Shown: one piece after another, positions 8,744 to 18,553 of the stretch
Layout: each line of letters opens with the position of its first letter
Position numbering within the stretch: position 1 is the stretch's first letter
Assembly (NCBI GenBank): GCA_963675135.1
Contig: CAVLYN010000018.1
Coordinates: 102,955-166,954 of the forward strand
DNA: 64,000 bases
Direction of reading: 5' to 3'
DNA from: Galeopsis tetrahit
Taxonomy: Eukaryota; Streptophyta; Magnoliopsida; Lamiales; Lamiaceae
Notes under the pieces: generated by a model
The model's input: only the letters and a program-made list of their open reading frames with translations
What the model was told of the DNA's origin: nothing
Databases searched by the model: none
Program-made: the position numbers and the translations under genes

Positions 8744-11700
8744 TTATTTTTTAGTTCCAGCGCCTAATAAATCATGATATTCTATTTTAAAATCAGACTT
8801 ATTCTCGTGGTTTTGAAAGTTTATCGCCATTAAATATCTAGCTAACATTTTTGATTTACTATTTTTATAAACATCTTTTTTAATGTTTTCATATATTTCA
8901 TTTACGCTTTCTTTTAATAAAGAACGCTCAGGATACTTTAGTTTTTCTTTATAATTCACTCTGTTGTCATAAAGATTCTTAGTCTGTTTCTCAATGTCCA
9001 AGATATACCACAAATCATTTTCTTCTTTAAACAAAATTATTTCTTTGGTTTTTTCTCTAAAAGGGTTTTCTTTGTAATGATTATCTGCTATTTGACATAA
9101 CGAATTGGAAGTATACATCAATAGACTAGAATGTGCAAGTAAGTTTTTTGCATACAGCAAATTATACTTTTTATCATGTTCTATAATCGCTGATAAAGAT
9201 GAATTATCATTTATTTCTTCTATACATGTTCGAGCATCTACCTTAACCAAAAACCTGTTGGTATCAAATATTTGTTCAACACTTTGTGCTTGTGTCATTG
9301 TCCACATTTCATCAGAAAAATTTTGTTTTCTAGGATTTTCTAATAAAAATTTCCTGATTGTTTCTTTTTTTAATAAAATTTTGTGTTCGTTTTTAGAATC
9401 TATACAATTTGAAAGCAAGATGTAATTTGCTAATTTGGTTTCTTCATTTCGATGTCTTTTAATTCTACCAGCAAGCTGGATTATAGATCTATTAGAAGAA
9501 GGTTCTGTAATAGCGTAATCAAAATCATGATCTCGTCCAACCTCTTCAATAGAAGTGGTTGAGATAATTATTATTATTTCTTTATGACCATTTTTTATTG
9601 CTTCCAAAACTTGTGGATGACTAAATATTGCTAATTTATTTTTTCTTTTTAATAAAGAATTTAATATCTTCTCCTGAGCATCTAACATTATTGGAAATTG
9701 TTTTGAATGATAGCAAAGTGTTTTCAAGCAAATATTGTTATCAATCTCTGTGTTATACAAAAACCTTGAAAAACTTCTGCATGTTCTAACAAAATTAAAT
9801 CTTACAGCACCCGTAGAGATTTTTATTCCATTGCTTTCTGTATGGTGTTCTTTATGTAAAGATAAACATTTATCTAAAATTATTTCAAATGCCTCTTGTT
9901 CTTTTACATCATGAATATTCAAAATATCCGCTTTCCTTTTTACTTTTTCATTTGATAATTTCAAACATAAATCATCAACAAAAACTGATTGTTGTTTTTT
10001 AAAAAAATCAATATCTTTTATTTTTTTGATTTTTGATATGTCTGAATATTCACAATACCAACCAGAATAAATTTCTTTTTCTTTTCCAAAAAAATCACAA
10101 TATATTCCATATCCTATTGAATATGCCTCATAAAAAGCATTAATTATTACAGATGGCACTGTTGCCGATGAAATAATTACTTTTCTTCCTGCTAATGCAG
10201 TCCGATATATTAATTTACCAATAGCCACTAAATCTCTATCTGAATAAGAGTCAATTTCATCAAGAATCAAATCTGATGTCATTACTCTTAATGCAGGCAC
10301 CAAATGCCTTCCATATTGAAGGTCTGCGATTGCCATGATATGATCGATTGTACAAACAACAATTGGTGCTGATAATAGTATTTTTTCTTTTTCTTTGCAC
10401 ATTTGAAAAATATCATTACCTATACTTCCATTAGCTAAAGATAAATTGTCATTTGAATCACAAAAAACGTCAGCATCTAAGTCATCTAAATCAGTATCTG
10501 TGCCAAGTTCTTTAGACGATAATTTGGCTTCTATTCTTCCTTGTTCATAAAGTTTTTTAGATACATCAGAGCCAATCATTACTGCAACATCTGAACTATT
10601 TAACTTTAATTCCTCGAGATATTCAGTACCAGTTTGTAGAGTTAAAGTTCTTAATCCAACTGCTAATGTATAACGTAAATCTTCTGTAAGTGCATGCATC
10701 AATTTAGCAGCAGCTCTTGTTTTACCTGAACCAGTACCTGCCGCTAACACACCAAAGAAACCTTTATCTTTTATATTTTCTTGTGATTTTGTTTTAACAC
10801 TTTTTATCATTGAATCTTGCCAATAAAATTTGTTGTCTACATCAAATTCACTAATTTTAAACAAGTCTGGAACAAGATGTTTTTCAATGAAAGGCATCGA
10901 ATCTTTATTGTTTATAATATTTGATATTCTTCTAAAATTAGAATTACATTCTCTACCAACATCGCAAAGATGATTTTCTAGTGTTTGTGCATATACTTTC
11001 TTGTCATTAATTAGCTGACTATTCGCATAAAATTGGCTTTTATCATAAATACTATCAGGATTTTTTTGGCTTGATATATATCTATCAGCAAGAATTAATG
11101 AAACTCTTGAATAAAGAGATGTTATAGGGAAAATATTATTGAATTTAATCTCATTATCTTTTAGCGAAGTGTGCAATTGAGAAAATTTCATCGCAAGATA
11201 TATTATAAATTTACTTTTTTCATCATTTATGAATTTATATTTTTTCTGATCTATTGTTTGATTTAATTCAATTAACTCTTTATTATCCGTATCATTAATA
11301 TGTTTGTTGTATGAAACATTAAACACATTATTACTTATGTATCCACCAGATGGTAATTTATGATGACTAACTATTAGAAATAATATTGTTGATAATATTG
11401 GATAATTTTTACTTAATGCATCTATATTTTTAATTGAAGCAAATTCATCTTTTGATGTTAATCCTTTTAAAATTAAATCATCAGTCCATTTTATATTTTC
11501 AGATAATGTTTTAGGGTCTGAAAGTAATTTTATTATGTCTAATTCTGTAACACTTTTCTTTGCATAATCTAAAATCATATTAAAGAAAATTATTGCACTT
11601 AAAGCTTCGTGTCTCATATAATCAGAAGATATTTTCTTATCATCTGATATTATTTTACGTTGAAATTGAGAATTCATTTTTCCAACGTCATGAAATATTG

Positions 11701-12052
11701 CTGCTACCGTAGATGCATATTGGGAAATCAGATTTAATCCCGTTTTGACATCATCACTTTTTAAATAATCTTTTTCACTAACTGAAAACACATATTCACC
11801 TTTCAAAGAAAAATTTGACTTATCGCCTACAATCCATAGCAAGACTCTGCTATTTCTTTTTGTTAAATGACATGATATAGATGTATTTTTGCTGGCATTC
11901 TTTTTAAGTTTTAAGTATAAAAAGTTAAGACCTTCTTGCGTAATCCTGCCAGCCCACACTCTATGACCTATTTGATCAAGATAATCACTTATTATCCTCC
12001 TTGATTTAATATAGGCTTTTTTAGTACATTCACTCACTATTATTACAAACAT
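8744..12052 (-). CDS. cas3: Cas2-Cas3 fusion nuclease-helicase, type I-F
   Basis: About 1102 residues. I place the start at ATG 12052, which overlaps the cas1 stop (TAATG), giving the Cas2-like N-terminus MFVIIVSECTKKA; an upstream in-frame codon at 12076 is unlikely. Domains in order: Cas2 (residues 1 to about 90, with ITQEGLNFLYLKLKKNASKNT), HD nuclease (FHDVGK about 120), Walker A (GTGSGKT about 440), DEID box (about 597), SAT motif, and QLAGRIKRHR motif VI (about 862). Cas3 unwinds and degrades target DNA recruited by the Csy complex; the Cas2 part joins Cas1 for spacer capture. All key motifs look intact. Confidence 0.96.
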   Translation of the reverse strand: MFVIIVSECTKKAYIKSRRIISDYLDQIGHRVWAGRITQEGLNFLYLKLKKNASKNTSISCHLTKRNSRVLLWIVGDKSNFSLKGEYVFSVSEKDYLKSDDVKTGLNLISQYASTVAAIFHDVGKMNSQFQRKIISDDKKISSDYMRHEALSAIIFFNMILDYAKKSVTELDIIKLLSDPKTLSENIKWTDDLILKGLTSKDEFASIKNIDALSKNYPILSTILFLIVSHHKLPSGGYISNNVFNVSYNKHINDTDNKELIELNQTIDQKKYKFINDEKSKFIIYLAMKFSQLHTSLKDNEIKFNNIFPITSLYSRVSLILADRYISSQKNPDSIYDKSQFYANSQLINDKKVYAQTLENHLCDVGRECNSNFRRISNIINNKDSMPFIEKHLVPDLFKISEFDVDNKFYWQDSMIKSVKTKSQENIKDKGFFGVLAAGTGSGKTRAAAKLMHALTEDLRYTLAVGLRTLTLQTGTEYLEELKLNSSDVAVMIGSDVSKKLYEQGRIEAKLSSKELGTDTDLDDLDADVFCDSNDNLSLANGSIGNDIFQMCKEKEKILLSAPIVVCTIDHIMAIADLQYGRHLVPALRVMTSDLILDEIDSYSDRDLVAIGKLIYRTALAGRKVIISSATVPSVIINAFYEAYSIGYGIYCDFFGKEKEIYSGWYCEYSDISKIKKIKDIDFFKKQQSVFVDDLCLKLSNEKVKRKADILNIHDVKEQEAFEIILDKCLSLHKEHHTESNGIKISTGAVRFNFVRTCRSFSRFLYNTEIDNNICLKTLCYHSKQFPIMLDAQEKILNSLLKRKNKLAIFSHPQVLEAIKNGHKEIIIIISTTSIEEVGRDHDFDYAITEPSSNRSIIQLAGRIKRHRNEETKLANYILLSNCIDSKNEHKILLKKETIRKFLLENPRKQNFSDEMWTMTQAQSVEQIFDTNRFLVKVDARTCIEEINDNSSLSAIIEHDKKYNLLYAKNLLAHSSLLMYTSNSLCQIADNHYKENPFREKTKEIILFKEENDLWYILDIEKQTKNLYDNRVNYKEKLKYPERSLLKESVNEIYENIKKDVYKNSKSKMLARYLMAINFQNHENKSDFKIEYHDLLGAGTKK

Positions 12053-12945
12053 TAAAAACGCCCTATTGTTGCGCATTCTTTTATAACTTCAAATAATAGC
12101 GGCAAAGCTTTGTATTTGTCAAGTTCATTTATGCATCTTTCTCTAAGTTCTCTATCACTTTCACCTAATGATGCAGAAATAAATGCGTTTGGCATTATAA
12201 GCGCATCTTTTACAATGTCCGCAACATCAAAAACTAATGCACCTCTACGTGTTTTCCCATGCACTACAGGAAATGCAAAAGAAATACCTAAGCTAAACAA
12301 TGCAGCAGATGCCATGCCATAAGCAAGATAATTTCCGTGATCTAAATATGAATTAAATAGGTCTGAGGAATCTTTTGCTCCATGATTCCTGACAAAACCT
12401 TTAATGTTAAAATTTTGAGCTAATCTTCCATATATTTTTTTTGTAAATGCGCCTTCATATGCTAAAAGTTCTGTACCTTTTTTGACTTTTAATAAATCAT
12501 TTAAAAATTCAGCACATATATCATCAACAAAAACTTTTTGTTTTAACTCATCTTTTGAATTATATATTTTTAATATATTATTGATTCTTACTTCTTGAAA
12601 ATATTTAGCTACTGCTAGTCTCCTATCTTCATCAAAAAATATTTGCGTCCATTGCTGCATATATTCAGAGGGTCTATATTCTTCTTGTGATGCCATAAAA
12701 ACAGGTGTTCCACCATTACCAGCAAACATTATTATAATTCCTGATTCTGCCAATTCTCTAGCGGCGGCTGTTGATATACTGCATCCAATTGTCAATACAA
12801 TAAAACTGGTATTTTGATTGGGAATTGAGATAAATTTATATTTATTTTTTTCTTCTTGAACATAACAGACTCTGTTATCTTTCATCATTACTCTACATTT
12901 TTCTAAAATATAAAATCCTGCTCTTGAACTTGGTAAAATATCCAT
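12052..12945 (-). CDS. cas1: Cas1f spacer-acquisition integrase
   Basis: A 297-residue I-F Cas1. The N-terminal FYILEKCRVMMKDNRVCYV and the GCSISTAAARELAESGI segment are typical. Metal-ligand candidates are E in YEGAF (about 163), H in VVHGKTRRG (about 230) and D in FDVADIVKDAL (about 241-245). It is the first gene of the cas operon. Its promoter must lie in 12946-13090, divergent from the array 2 leader. Confidence 0.96.
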   Translation of the reverse strand: MDILPSSRAGFYILEKCRVMMKDNRVCYVQEEKNKYKFISIPNQNTSFIVLTIGCSISTAAARELAESGIIIMFAGNGGTPVFMASQEEYRPSEYMQQWTQIFFDEDRRLAVAKYFQEVRINNILKIYNSKDELKQKVFVDDICAEFLNDLLKVKKGTELLAYEGAFTKKIYGRLAQNFNIKGFVRNHGAKDSSDLFNSYLDHGNYLAYGMASAALFSLGISFAFPVVHGKTRRGALVFDVADIVKDALIMPNAFISASLGESDRELRERCINELDKYKALPLLFEVIKECATIGRF

Positions 12946-13093
12946 TTTTAAAGATCATGTTAATATTTTTAATTATATCAGAAAAAAGATAAATATATTA
13001 AAATTAGGAATATTTTTTCTTGAAAAATTTATAATTTTAAAAATACTATATAAAACAAGTATTTATGAAATAAAAATATCTTATCAAAAAAAA

Positions 13094-13160
13094 CGTTGTT
13101 ATTTTTGATAATGTTTGATATTATACATGTAGTAAAACAATATTTTATATTATTTTTACT
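13094..13160 (+). promoter_or_regulatory. CRISPR array 2 leader
   Basis: Near-identical to the array 1 leader over about 67 bases ending at the first repeat. It lies in the roughly 215-base divergent region between cas1 and array 2, so it shares space with the cas operon promoter. The rest of 12946-13093 is AT-rich without a recognisable gene. Confidence 0.8.
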
Positions 13161-14389
13161 ATTATCCACCGAGTAGGTGGTTTAGAGATGATTGAGTACG
13201 GATTCCCAATCTGAGTATTGATTATCCACCGAGTAGGTGGTTTAGAGATCATCAGGGATGGTTTTGCGATTATTTCTTCTATTATCCACCGAGTAGGTGG
13301 TTTAGAGATTGCCTATGGAACGCAACAGGTTTTTGATCAAATTATCCACCGAGTAGGTGGTTTAGAGAAGACGCCGCCAGTGCCGCGACCTACGCAAATC
13401 ATTATCCACCGAGTAGGTGGTTTAGAGAATTAGGGCTGTTTGTTTAGGAGAATCTTTTTAATTATCCACCGAGTAGGTGGTTTAGAGAGGTCGATAGACT
13501 CAACGAAAACGTAATCACCTATTATCCACCGAGTAGGTGGTTTAGAGAATATACAGAAAAAACAGAATCAAGATTGATGAATTATCCACCGAGTAGGTGG
13601 TTTAGAGAAACAGTGCATCCATCCATCTCCATCGTCGTTTATTATCCACCGAGTAGGTGGTTTAGAGAATCAACATCGAATGGATAAGCATCAACTTCGT
13701 ATTATCCACCGAGTAGGTGGTTTAGAGAAATAAAAGAAATCCAGAACGGACAGCGCTTTGATTATCCACCGAGTAGGTGGTTTAGAGACGTATCCGTTTC
13801 AGGGTCAATGGCGTGTTTGCATTATCCACCGAGTAGGTGGTTTAGAGATTCGTGCGCAGTACCATAGCTTCGCTTTTACGATTATCCACCGAGTAGGTGG
13901 TTTAGAGATAGCCATTTATCTGTATAGAACACTGTGTAATATTATCCACCGAGTAGGTGGTTTAGAGAAATACAGTTGCTTCAAGGTTGTAGTTGTGTAA
14001 ATTATCCACCGAGTAGGTGGTTTAGAGAATGCATTCAGGTACGTTCCTGCGTAACAACGAATTATCCACCGAGTAGGTGGTTTAGAGAATTAGCAACGGC
14101 TGGCTTAACGCCCCATTCATATTATCCACCGAGTAGGTGGTTTAGAGAGCCAACATTATAACCCTTCCAATTAGCGCAGCATTATCCACCGAGTAGGTGG
14201 TTTAGAGAAATAATATACTTGCTTAATCCCGAGTCTATATCGTTATCCACCGAACAGGTGGTTTAGAGTAAACATTCCGTTTGTAAATTGTGCAAACAAT
14301 TATTATCCACCAACTAGATGGTTTAGATACTCAGTTCCTTTAGTTAAATCCTTCGTCATTGACAATTCACCTAGTGGGTGGTTAAGATA
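13161..14389 (+). CRISPR. Type I-F CRISPR array 2 (21 repeats, 20 spacers)
   Basis: 28-base repeats every 60 bases from 13161 to 14181, then at 14242, 14302 and 14362. Repeats 1-18 are identical: ATTATCCACC, loop GAGTA, GGTGG, TTTAGAGA. The first base and the loop differ from array 1, while the CCACC/GGTGG stem is kept. The three distal repeats decay progressively: loop GAACA, then a GATGG arm mismatch, then a heavily altered copy. The spacer before repeat 19 is 33 bases, the others 32. Polarity is left to right from the shared leader. Confidence 0.97.
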
Positions 14390-14502
14390 CTACAAGATTT
14401 TTCTCGAACAAAAAAATGTTTCATCATTAAATATGAAATTTTTACCTTTATATTTAGTATTTAAAAAAACTCAATGATGATCTTTTATTTACATTTTCAA
14501 TG

Positions 14503-14939
14503 TTACTTTTCTAGAAGTAAAATCCTTTTTAAAATACGGTTTTCAGAAGATATTGGAAACATATCAAAATGTGATTCATTTGCAGTTAATATTGACCCTT
14601 TAAAAACATTATCTACATTACCCCATATTTTTTTCGTGCCTTTATTTTTTAAAATATCAGAGGTTTCACTATTCTCTCTATGACCTATTGATAACTATTT
14701 AATTTCATCAAATGGCTTCTCTAGTTTTGAATCTTTAAAAATTTCAACTTTTGCTTTATAAATTTATCTAATTACTTCTAAATTCACCAAAGCATCTTTG
14801 GTTACATCTTTAATATCATTCTTACTTGATTTAAATAAACTAAATATCTTTTGTGTAAGCACATTATCAGATGAAGAAAACTTCTCTTTAATTGATTCTA
14901 GTATCTTTAAAATTTAATAAATTGAGCATTTCAAGACAT
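14503..14939 (-). pseudogene. Decayed gene of unknown function
   Basis: Minus-strand coding remnant. From ATG 14939 the frame reads MLNLLNFKDTRIN and stops. A shifted frame then continues with good coding character (LESIKEKFSSSDNVLTQ) through two in-frame stops to a TAA at 14503. At least one frameshift and two nonsense changes are visible. Nothing recognisable remains. It fills most of the gap between array 2 and the DoxX-like gene; the rest of that gap (14390-14500 and 14940-15060) holds no gene I can see. Confidence 0.5.
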
Positions 14940-15063
14940 AATAATTTAACAATAACCAATCTAAGTTTTAGATTATTATCTGCTATATTTTGACTAAATA
15001 TATAAATATATTTGTTCTTTTTAAATGATAAATTGTATTTACACAAACAAACTTAAATTAAAA

Positions 15064-15462
15064 ATGAACAAATATTATAATGAAACACTCGTACTCGCTA
15101 GACTTTTAATGTCATTCCTATTTTTATATGCTGGATATGGAAAAATCATAGGATATACAGCAACTGCTGGCTATATGGACTCCATGGGCGTTCCCGGATT
15201 TTTGCTTCCACTTGTTATTTTGCTTGAAGTCGGTGGTGGTCTTGGAATATTATTTGGTTTCTTAACTCGCTTCTCTGCAATTTCAATATCAGCATTTTCG
15301 ATGTTATCTGCGTTATTATTCCACAATGACTTTGCAACTGGTGATAACTTCATGATGTTGATGAAAGACTTTAATATTGCTGGAGGGTTCTTAATATTGG
15401 CATTTACTGGTGCTGGAAAATACTCAATTGATAGCTACGTCAAAAGTAGAAAAATCAAATAA
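15064..15462 (+). CDS. DoxX-family membrane protein
   Basis: About 132 residues from the ATG at 15064 (MNKYYNETLVLARLL); an in-frame ATG at 15025 would add a polar 13-residue tail and is less likely. Four hydrophobic helices. Family-typical features are LLMSFLFLYAGYGKI in helix 1, a GVPG turn, the ILLEVGGGLGILFG helix, and a FHND-containing loop. DoxX/YqjF-type proteins are inner-membrane proteins linked to redox stress. A strong terminator follows. Confidence 0.85.
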   Translation: MNKYYNETLVLARLLMSFLFLYAGYGKIIGYTATAGYMDSMGVPGFLLPLVILLEVGGGLGILFGFLTRFSAISISAFSMLSALLFHNDFATGDNFMMLMKDFNIAGGFLILAFTGAGKYSIDSYVKSRKIK

Positions 15463-15522
15463 TGTCTTATATACAATACATCCGTCATTAAAAATTTAAC
15501 AATGCATTGTATACCATACATC

Positions 15523-15549
15523 AAAAACCATCTTTCAAGATGGTTTTTT
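15523..15549 (+). terminator. Rho-independent terminator
   Basis: AAACCATCTT/AAGATGGTTT stem with a T-run, about 60 bases after the DoxX-like gene and before the KND-family gene at 15607. Confidence 0.85.
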
Positions 15550-15606
15550 GTTCTTGAACATATTATCTAAATATGATATTATTAGATTCCTTTGAAGGTT
15601 AAATTA

Positions 15607-16191
15607 ATGGATAGTGAAGCAGACAAAAAATTCATAATGTTATCATCTGATGCTTACAATCAGTTTTCAGATAAAAAAGTAGGTGACTTTTTTGTAGATA
15701 GCAATGAAATCTATATTGTTGAACATTTAGATGAAATAGATCCTGTTTTCTTAAAAACACCTATTGACCTGATGCCTTATCGGTTCTACAAAACATATCG
15801 ACATTTATTTCGTAATGTGATTGATAGTAAAAATCGAATGACATTTATTGATTATTATACTTACAGTGATTTACTTATTTTAAAACCACATGACTGTAAC
15901 TCAGTCAATAACGAAATATTAAATATTCTAACAGCAAACAGTACCGTAAAATTAGTTCTTCAAGAATTATGTGGAAAAGTTAAAAGCTTTTATTATATTG
16001 AACTAAATATAAGTAAAGAACATCACTATGAGACTATAGTTTCTAATAGTTTGGACTTTAAAAACGATGATTCATTCTTGACAGGAATACAGCAACTTTT
16101 AAATACAAACAATCCTAATCAAATTGAGAAAAATGACATTAGAGAAAATATTATTGAATATTTAAAAATATTTAAATTATTAAATTATTAA
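15607..16191 (+). CDS. KND-family protein
   Basis: About 194 residues. I choose ATG 15607 (MDSEADKKFIML) because GAAGG lies 8 bases upstream; the in-frame TTG at 15592 overlaps that ribosome site. The C-terminal part contains SNSLDFKNDDSF and ends FKLLNY. No membrane segment and no recognised domain. About 70 bases downstream begins a two-gene operon containing another family member. Confidence 0.75.
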   Translation: MDSEADKKFIMLSSDAYNQFSDKKVGDFFVDSNEIYIVEHLDEIDPVFLKTPIDLMPYRFYKTYRHLFRNVIDSKNRMTFIDYYTYSDLLILKPHDCNSVNNEILNILTANSTVKLVLQELCGKVKSFYYIELNISKEHHYETIVSNSLDFKNDDSFLTGIQQLLNTNNPNQIEKNDIRENIIEYLKIFKLLNY

Positions 16192-16261
16192 AAACATCAA
16201 TGATTGACTTTTATGTTCATTAATGATATTGTTACTTACTTAAATTAACGAGTACAAAAAA

Positions 16262-16504
16262 ATGAAATCCTTATATTGCCCATTGTGTAGCTCATATCTT
16301 GAAGGCGGTTCAGGTGATATGGTTGATTGCCATTGCGGCTGGAAACAACCAGAAGATTTACCAGAATCAGAAGACTTTAATCAAGAATTCTATGAAAAAA
16401 CAATGAAATTGCTTAATCATATTTTAGAAGTTCTTCCGCAAGAAGAATTAGATAAAATTGATGATAAAATCTGGTGCGACGTTCAGGATTTTAAACATGA
16501 GTGA
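16262..16504 (+). CDS. Small zinc-ribbon protein
   Basis: An 80-residue protein beginning MKSLYCPLCSSYLEGGSGDM and followed by VDCHCGW. CPLC and CHC form a plausible four-ligand zinc ribbon; the rest is acidic and probably helical. It overlaps the start of the next KND-family gene by 8 bases (ATGAGTGA), so the two are translationally coupled and may work together. Function unknown. Confidence 0.7.
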   Translation: MKSLYCPLCSSYLEGGSGDMVDCHCGWKQPEDLPESEDFNQEFYEKTMKLLNHILEVLPQEELDKIDDKIWCDVQDFKHE

Positions 16505-17135
16505 TATTCGTATATCTAATTCATTAGAAATAGAACGTCGAACTAAATTATTGCTTTCTCAAAGTACTGACATTTTAAAAGATAGGTTGTCAAAAGGATT
16601 TATTTTAGTCGTGTCTTCTGTTTCAAGTGTTTTGGATAACTTTTATATCCACACTTCAAAACAGATATCAGATATTTATTATTCTGAAAAAGGTTTTAGT
16701 GACATAAAACATTCTGATATTTCCCTCTGTAGTATAGTATCAAGGAAAAAAGGTCTTTCAAATATAGAGTTAGACAAGGAATGGATATCAATAATCCTTG
16801 ATTATGACTGTCCATATTTTGGTAGAAAATACAAATCTCAAATAAAACAATCTTTATCAAAAATTATTCAATTCGATAAAAATTGTTTTTCTCTTATAGT
16901 TGAAGAAAAGGATTCAATTGTAAATATATATTATTGGATAAAATTAACAAATAATGCCCCTGAAAATCAAAATATATGGGTCAAATCGAAAAGCCTTGAC
17001 TTTAAAAATGACGACTTATTTTGTTCGGACATTCAAAAACAAATGAAATCAATATTTGGATACACACTAGAACAATCCGAAATAATAGAAAATTTTGACG
17101 AAATTATGGACTTATTTAGAATGAAAAATTACTAA
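16497..17135 (+). CDS. KND-family protein, coupled to zinc-ribbon gene
   Basis: About 212 residues from ATG 16497 (MSDIRISNSLEIE), which overlaps the end of the zinc-ribbon gene. The signature SKSLDFKNDDLF is present near residue 163 and the protein ends FRMKNY, a slightly divergent version of the terminal hydrophobic-x-Tyr. A hairpin (AAACCAG/CTGGTTT, about 17134-17155) follows and separates it from the convergent 4TM-family gene. Confidence 0.75.
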   Translation: MSDIRISNSLEIERRTKLLLSQSTDILKDRLSKGFILVVSSVSSVLDNFYIHTSKQISDIYYSEKGFSDIKHSDISLCSIVSRKKGLSNIELDKEWISIILDYDCPYFGRKYKSQIKQSLSKIIQFDKNCFSLIVEEKDSIVNIYYWIKLTNNAPENQNIWVKSKSLDFKNDDLFCSDIQKQMKSIFGYTLEQSEIIENFDEIMDLFRMKNY

Positions 17136-17153
17136 ACCAGTATGTGTGCTGGT

Positions 17154-17885
17154 TTAGCGATTTAAATAATTTGAATACTTAGATATATTTTCAGCTTTTT
17201 TCTTTCTATTTTTAAATTCATCATTGTCAAAGATCGCATAATATAATTCAATAATATCAATCCTTGAAACATATCCATCTTCTTTAATGACTTTCTTCAA
17301 TTTCTTTTTTATTTTCTCCGCTTCTTCATCCCTTATATTATTGGATTTCCCTAACAATATAATTTCTTCTTCTGTTACAACAACTGTATTTATTATACGA
17401 AAAAATATGCCATTTATTAAAAGTAATAAACCATTATAAAATATGAATAATATTACACTCGGAATAATGGCTGGATTAATGCTGAATATTATACTAAATA
17501 CAATGCCAGCAGAACCAAAAACTATTATAAATATAGGAAAAAATTCTTCGAAATCATCGACAACCCATTTCCAAAAATCCCCCATTAATGTTTTTTTAGC
17601 TGGATTGATATTATTTATAGAATAGTGTAATTCCCCAACATGAATATTTTTAACTGATCTAAAATCGCTTAAAATATGAATATTACGTATTAAAAACAAA
17701 ATCGTTGCAATATAAAAGAACCAAAATTTAGCAGTCCCATATTTCTCTTCTAAATTATAAACATGAAAATATACAAAAGGAACAGCCAACATGGCTATTA
17801 AAGAAATGCTTGTAATAATAAATAAAAATACTGCAACTTTATCTTGCCAATGTTTTGAATTTACTCTTTTATTTATCGAATACAT
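17154..17885 (-). CDS. 4TM-family membrane protein (dispersed copy)
   Basis: A 243-residue relative of the 0-3.3 kb cluster with the same plan: N-terminal NKRVNSKHWQDK, two helices, a loop with KNIHVGELHYSINNINPAKKT, two more helices, and a charged C-terminal domain ending NYLNR. It is more divergent than the clustered copies and stands alone, convergent with the KND-family gene and divergent from msrA. Confidence 0.75.
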   Translation of the reverse strand: MYSINKRVNSKHWQDKVAVFLFIITSISLIAMLAVPFVYFHVYNLEEKYGTAKFWFFYIATILFLIRNIHILSDFRSVKNIHVGELHYSINNINPAKKTLMGDFWKWVVDDFEEFFPIFIIVFGSAGIVFSIIFSINPAIIPSVILFIFYNGLLLLINGIFFRIINTVVVTEEEIILLGKSNNIRDEEAEKIKKKLKKVIKEDGYVSRIDIIELYYAIFDNDEFKNRKKKAENISKYSNYLNR

Positions 17886-17957
17886 ATTTAAACCTCATAG
17901 TTCTGATATTCTATTTAAAAACATCATTTAATGCAAGAATAGTATTATAATATACAA

Positions 17958-18494
17958 ATGAATCATTTAATATTTAAAAACTATATACAAAATATCACTC
18001 ACAAAGATATTTACTTTTCAATGGGCTGTTTTTGGGCATCCGATAAATTATTCTGGAATATAGAAGGGATTGTATATACAGAAGTAGGCTACGCCAATCC
18101 AAATATTGATAATCCATCTTGTGGAGATGCATTCAGAGATGATGTAACGCACAGAGAAGTTGTTAAGTTTATTTATGATTCTGAAAAAACAACACTTGAT
18201 AAAATACTTAAAACATTTTGGGAAAATCACACCGTAGATTTCACTAAAGAGCAAGTTCCAAGCATATACAGAAGTGGTGTGTTTTACAACAATAGTGCAG
18301 ATCTGGATATTTTAAATGAATCCTTACGTAAATTTGATTCATTACGCAAACAGTCTGGCAAAACAAAAGACATAACAACTGAATTCATTAAATTAAAAAG
18401 TTATATTCTTGCATATGATAGTCATCAACAGTATGTATTAAAACATAAAGACGTATTTTGTGGATTAGGTTTTTGTGGTGTAAAATACGAATAA
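17958..18494 (+). CDS. msrA: Peptide methionine sulfoxide reductase MsrA
   Basis: A 178-residue protein. MsrA reduces methionine-S-sulfoxide using a catalytic cysteine. The SMGCFWASDKLF motif (about 21-32) carries that cysteine. EVGYANP, THREVV, NHTVDFTKEQ and YRSGVF follow in family order. Cysteines in the C-terminal FCGLGFCG can serve as resolving residues. The sequence is rather divergent (the usual glycine-rich GGxxxNPTY is shortened), so it could be a specialised paralog. It shares a terminator with convergent cysS. Confidence 0.88.
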   Translation: MNHLIFKNYIQNITHKDIYFSMGCFWASDKLFWNIEGIVYTEVGYANPNIDNPSCGDAFRDDVTHREVVKFIYDSEKTTLDKILKTFWENHTVDFTKEQVPSIYRSGVFYNNSADLDILNESLRKFDSLRKQSGKTKDITTEFIKLKSYILAYDSHQQYVLKHKDVFCGLGFCGVKYE

Positions 18495-18525
18495 CGAATA
18501 ACAAATAATTATTTATTAATATGCA

Positions 18526-18550
18526 AAAAAACCTTCTTATGAAGGTTTTT
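18526..18550. terminator. Bidirectional terminator between msrA and cysS
   Basis: AAAAACCTTC/GAAGGTTTTT stem with A and T tracts on either side, between two convergent genes. Confidence 0.85.
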
Positions 18551-18553
18551 AAT

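Noticed and set aside
8744..12945. Transposon-associated (I-F3) CRISPR system
   Set aside because: cas1 and cas2-3 are present and intact, cas8f and cas5f are separate genes, and no Tn7-like tns genes are seen.
4551..14389. CRISPR repeats as IS605 target sites because each contains TTTAG
   Set aside because: The five-base match is short and expected by chance in AT-rich DNA; no element is inserted in an array.
14474..14683. Plus-strand 69-codon frame
   Set aside because: It is the antisense shadow of the decayed minus-strand gene at 14503-14939, which has better coding character.
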